From positions 113,649-177,648 of the forward strand of contig JAJRZQ010000038.1 of assembly GCA_024275165.1 (NCBI GenBank): DNA of 64,000 nt, in the 5' to 3' direction. The notes under the pieces were generated by a model. The model was not told where the DNA came from. It ran no database searches and saw nothing but the letters and a program-made list of their open reading frames with translations. Below are positions 62,390-64,000 of this stretch, piece by piece. Within the stretch, counting starts at the first letter, position 1. Every line of letters begins with the position of its first letter. Source of the DNA: a bacterium (lineage in GTDB: Bacteria; SAR324; XYD2-FULL-50-16). The translations under genes and the position numbers were made by a program.

Positions 62390-63315
62390 TAATCCATCTT
62401 GTCGTAGATTTGCGCCCCTAAGGCCTTTTCTTCTTCAGGTCGGGTCTTAAAGCGCCGATTAAACCAAAAATAATGATTCGGGTAGGCTTTGATGTTTTCT
62501 TCCAGCCGATTTACGATCAATTGAGCCACCGCTTGCACATCTTTGGTTTTCTCTCCCGTGAGTAAGGGTTGGTAGTCGAGGGGTTCGATATGCCCCGCAT
62601 GGGTCAAGGGGCCGGTGCGGTGAATCCAGATAAAAAACAAGGGGCGGTTTCCCTTGACCACAAAGGTGGCCAGTCCCTCGCCAATAGCGGCCTTGAGTCC
62701 GAAGAGGTCCACAAAAAGGTCTTGTTTGGGCACATTCAAATCCCCTAAAATCCCCAGAACTTGGTTTTTCTTTAAGGCGGCGAGCATTTCTTTGGTGGCG
62801 CGCTTTGATTTGCGGATCACCTGCATTCCGAATTTCGCCCGCAGCCTGTTGATAAAGCGATCCACAAAGGGGTTATACTGCTTTCCCACATAACCGTAAA
62901 AAGGGTGGCCCAGGGTGTTGATGGCGGCGCTCAAAAGCTCCCAATGGCCAAAATGGTTCCCTGCCAGCAGCGCCCCCTTGTTTTGTTTTAAGGCTTGGGT
63001 GATCAACTCGGCGCCCTCCAGGGTGACAAAACGCGATAAATCGCGGGGCTTAACCCGGTAAAGCATCAAAAATTCAAAGAGCTGGCTCCCGATTTGCTCA
63101 TAGGCGTCTTTGGCGATTCTTTCGATCTCCGCTGCTGACTTTTCCGCCCCAAAAGCAATATTCAGGTTGGTCAAAACGACCTTTTTGCGCAAGCCCAGGG
63201 CAAATAAAAAACGGCCAAAGCCCCGCCCAAAGCCCGCGAGAAAAGAGAGGGGAAAGGGCCTGAAAACCGCCAACAAAAAGCGGAGAAGAGCGTATTCAAC
63301 GAGGTGGCGCAACAT
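62389..63315 (-). CDS. lpxL: LpxL/HtrB-type lipid A acyltransferase
   Basis: 308 residues with one N-terminal hydrophobic helix. The HxxxxE catalytic dyad is NHFGHWE at about residues 118-124, followed by VGKQYNPFVDRFINRLRAKFGM and the YPNHYFWFNRRFKT C-terminal motif. It transfers a secondary acyl chain to lipid A at the inner membrane. One base separates it from kdsD upstream; with the CDF gene it forms a three-gene run. Which chain (lauroyl or myristoyl) is unclear. Confidence 0.85.
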   Translation of the reverse strand: MLRHLVEYALLRFLLAVFRPFPLSFLAGFGRGFGRFLFALGLRKKVVLTNLNIAFGAEKSAAEIERIAKDAYEQIGSQLFEFLMLYRVKPRDLSRFVTLEGAELITQALKQNKGALLAGNHFGHWELLSAAINTLGHPFYGYVGKQYNPFVDRFINRLRAKFGMQVIRKSKRATKEMLAALKKNQVLGILGDLNVPKQDLFVDLFGLKAAIGEGLATFVVKGNRPLFFIWIHRTGPLTHAGHIEPLDYQPLLTGEKTKDVQAVAQLIVNRLEENIKAYPNHYFWFNRRFKTRPEEEKALGAQIYDKMD

Positions 63316-63316
63316 A

Positions 63317-64000
63317 TTACAACCCGGCTCGAACCAGATCTTGCATGGTGATGATTCCCACCACCTTTTTCCCTTCCAAAACGGGCAAAAGGTTTAAGGG
63401 GCGTTTGGATTCCCGCATTAAGGTCAGGCATTCAACGGCATAGGTGCCCAGAGCAATGGTGACGGCTTTTGGGTTGAACATATCCTTTGCCTTTAAGCTA
63501 TGGGGGTCTTGCTGGCCGCTAAAGGCCTGGCGCAGGTCATAGCCCGTAAGCAAGCCTAAAAACTCTTCTTGATCATCGACCACGCTGACCGCGTTGACCC
63601 TTCCCTTAGAAAGGGCGGATAAAACCTGATCAAAGGGGGTGGATTCTTGGACAATCGGGTTTTCCGTTCCCTTTTTCATCAAGTCATCGACTAAAAACAA
63701 GAGGCGTTTTCCCAAACGACCCGCCGGGTGATAGAGGGCAAAGTCTTGGGGGCTGAAGTTTTTTAGCTTCATCAAGGTTACCGCCAGGGCATCCCCCACC
63801 ACTAAGGCTGCGGTGGTTGAACTGGTTGGGGCCAGGTTTAGGGCGCAGGCCTCTTGGGCAATGGGGGTAAAGAGGCGGCAATGGGAATTTTGCGCTAGGG
63901 TGGAATCGAGGTTTCCCGTAATCAGCAAGAGCTTGCAGCCGATTTTTTTTAAGCTGGGAATGAGGGCGATCATCTCATCGGATTCCCCTGATTTGGAAAG
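63317..64000 (-). CDS. kdsD: Arabinose-5-phosphate isomerase, truncated by window end
   Basis: 227 residues visible; the N-terminus lies beyond 64000. The SIS domain shows LSKSGESDEMIAL (the sugar-phosphate SGES loop), KLLLITGN and ALYHPAGRLGKRL; two CBS domains follow (about residues 100-160 and 165-227 of this fragment) ending GIITMQDLVRAGL. KdsD makes arabinose-5-phosphate for KDO, the first LPS core sugar. Coupled with lpxL. Confidence 0.9.
   Translation of the reverse strand, partial: LSKSGESDEMIALIPSLKKIGCKLLLITGNLDSTLAQNSHCRLFTPIAQEACALNLAPTSSTTAALVVGDALAVTLMKLKNFSPQDFALYHPAGRLGKRLLFLVDDLMKKGTENPIVQESTPFDQVLSALSKGRVNAVSVVDDQEEFLGLLTGYDLRQAFSGQQDPHSLKAKDMFNPKAVTIALGTYAVECLTLMRESKRPLNLLPVLEGKKVVGIITMQDLVRAGL

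Overview
The window looks like a chromosomal segment of a free-living Gram-negative bacterium, probably in or near the Proteobacteria. Outer-membrane and LPS genes (kdsD, an LpxL-type acyltransferase, an MsbA-type exporter, several barrel-like proteins, lipoproteins with clear lipoboxes) mark it as diderm. A two-subunit ATP-citrate lyase with an unusually long catalytic subunit points to reductive TCA metabolism (CO2 fixation or reversible citrate cleavage) of the kind reported for Magnetococcus-like and Nitrospira/Leptospirillum-like autotrophs. I cannot fix the genus from the sequence. No phage, transposase, plasmid or CRISPR locus is visible; most of the window is core genome with two short MITE-like repeats.

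Layout. 1-2.4 kb: 3' end of class II fructose-bisphosphate aldolase, tRNA-Lys and tRNA-Glu, then a DASS-type anion/Na+ symporter with a zinc-ribbon protein. 2.5-7.7 kb: barrel-like outer membrane protein, an oversized phosphohexomutase, a secreted basic protein, and an RSH protein whose synthetase domain looks dead. 7.9-10.7 kb: pyrB followed by three poorly known genes, including a cyclic-nucleotide-domain/pentapeptide-repeat fusion. 10.8-13.7 kb: prmA-glgX. 13.7-15.8 kb: a small membrane protein, MITE copy 1, a 53-residue ORF, coaBC. 16-19.5 kb: translation cluster rplY-pth-ychF-rpsF-rpsR-rplI. 19.8-26.2 kb: ATP-citrate lyase operon and membrane pyrophosphatase hppA, both on the minus strand, followed by a highly structured, gene-free 0.5 kb. 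26.7-30.1 kb: methyltransferase, GT2-GtrA glycosyltransferase and DUF2079 membrane protein (envelope glycoconjugates). 30.2-33 kb: amt, a TorF-like porin interrupted by a stop codon, and a PII gene, preceded by a sigma-54-like promoter. 33-35.4 kb: a frameshifted plant-type ferredoxin-NADP reductase and a soluble transhydrogenase, then MITE copy 2. 35.9-39.8 kb: ABC exporter, methyltransferase, RNA uracil methyltransferase. 39.9-41.1 kb: bfd-bfr-bfr iron storage operon. 41.3-45.5 kb: pentaheme cytochrome lipoprotein, two HAD phosphatases, DUF2892 protein, a small membrane protein. 45.6-57.7 kb: hisC-chaN-ydiJ, a repeat-containing surface protein, nusB-parA-phosphorylase, an aminotransferase, and head-to-head anmK/nagZ for peptidoglycan recycling. 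57.9-61.2 kb: rpoN, a YbjN-like protein, PspA/IM30, an HU-like protein. 61.2-64 kb: CDF transporter, lipid A acyltransferase, kdsD (cut by the window end).

How it fits together. ATP-citrate lyase, membrane pyrophosphatase, glycogen debranching, ferredoxin-NADP reductase and transhydrogenase suggest carbon assimilation with tight energy and redox housekeeping. rpoN lies in the same window as an Amt-PII nitrogen operon with a sigma-54-like promoter and a PspA-family gene. Iron handling is represented by a complementary pair of bacterioferritin subunits plus Bfd; a similar AT-rich palindrome lies upstream of bfd and of a DUF2892 gene. The items most worth a second look are the MITE pair, the nonsense and frameshift lesions within 1.5 kb of each other, the complementary bacterioferritins, the hydrolase-only RSH, the pyrB-linked CNMP/pentapeptide cluster and the structured RNA candidate upstream of hppA.
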